A stretch of DNA of 23,546 nt, taken from the NCBI GenBank assembly GCA_964585635.1, contig CAZPEV010000033.1:1-23546 (forward strand), given 5' to 3'. Positions 23,410-23,546 of this stretch are shown here, one piece after another; position 1 is the stretch's first letter; each line of letters opens with the position of its first letter. The stretch comes from CAZPEV01 sp964585635 (GTDB taxonomy: Bacteria > Zixibacteria > MSB-5A5 > GN15 > JAAZOE01). The position numbers and the translations under genes were made by a program. The notes under the pieces were generated by a model. The model did no database searches. It was not told the DNA's origin and saw nothing but the letters and a program-made list of their open reading frames with translations.

Positions 23410-23546
23410 ATTAGCCCCCTTGTGGTTATGGTTGTGATTGGCAGGTCGCAAAGGCGATGAATCTGCCTCCAAATCTTAAAAAGCGGTTATACTTCATCTT
23501 CTTCAGGTTGAAATCGAAAAACCCATCCCCATCGTACTCTGTATTA

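Noticed and set aside
23430..23546. Open minus-strand frame at the right edge (EYDGDGFFDFN...)
   Set aside because: It could be the tail of an upstream gene (39 codons visible, stop just before the subtilase), but there is too little sequence to decide.

Overview
The window (23,546 bases, GC-rich, with a 10-base N gap at 16981-16990) looks like chromosomal DNA from an uncultured bacterium of the FCB group. The best guess is candidate phylum Zixibacteria or a close relative. This is inferred from three secreted proteins with C-terminal dockerin-type repeats of the form GDANxDxxVNVGDAVYVINYxFKSGP, lipoproteins with short propeller-like repeats, and a quinone-linked multiheme cytochrome module. 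No rRNA, tRNA, CRISPR array, phage or insertion-sequence gene was seen. Nearly all genes lie on the minus strand; only two (15211-15843 and 20776-21165) are on the plus strand.

Layout from the left. (1) 1-2823: a minus-strand cluster of a secreted DUF4097-type beta-solenoid protein, a radical SAM/SPASM enzyme, and two tandem six-cysteine small peptides that were not called as genes. It looks like a ribosomally made, post-translationally modified peptide (RiPP) locus and is the most interesting part of the window. The second peptide runs off the left edge. (2) 2824-4447: a non-coding stretch with a promoter, a 40-bp tandem repeat, REP-like hairpins and what seems to be the 3' remnant of a gene. 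(3) 4448-6703: a secreted Asp-box, thrombospondin-type-3 and dockerin protein. (4) 7263-10588: an operon for a HybA-like ferredoxin subunit, a HybB/NrfD-like membrane subunit and a 13-heme cytochrome c, probably a membrane quinone:cytochrome oxidoreductase. (5) 11050-14844: a 1264-residue secreted dockerin protein with a hexatryptophan run. (6) 15211-16856: convergent genes for an F420-dependent-reductase-like Rossmann protein and a DUF523-DUF1722 (thiouracil desulfidase-like) protein. (7) 17038-19565: two paralogous lipoproteins in tandem. (8) 20776-21165: a small STAS/SpoIIAA-like protein. (9) 21269-23409: a secreted subtilisin-family protease with a dockerin, followed by a small two-helix membrane protein.

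Several minus-strand genes have an easily read sigma70-type promoter: TTGACA, a 17-18 base spacer, and a TATNNT-like box. Seven such sites were located, and one faces a region with no annotated gene. Long open frames antisense to the big secreted-protein genes were treated as composition artefacts.
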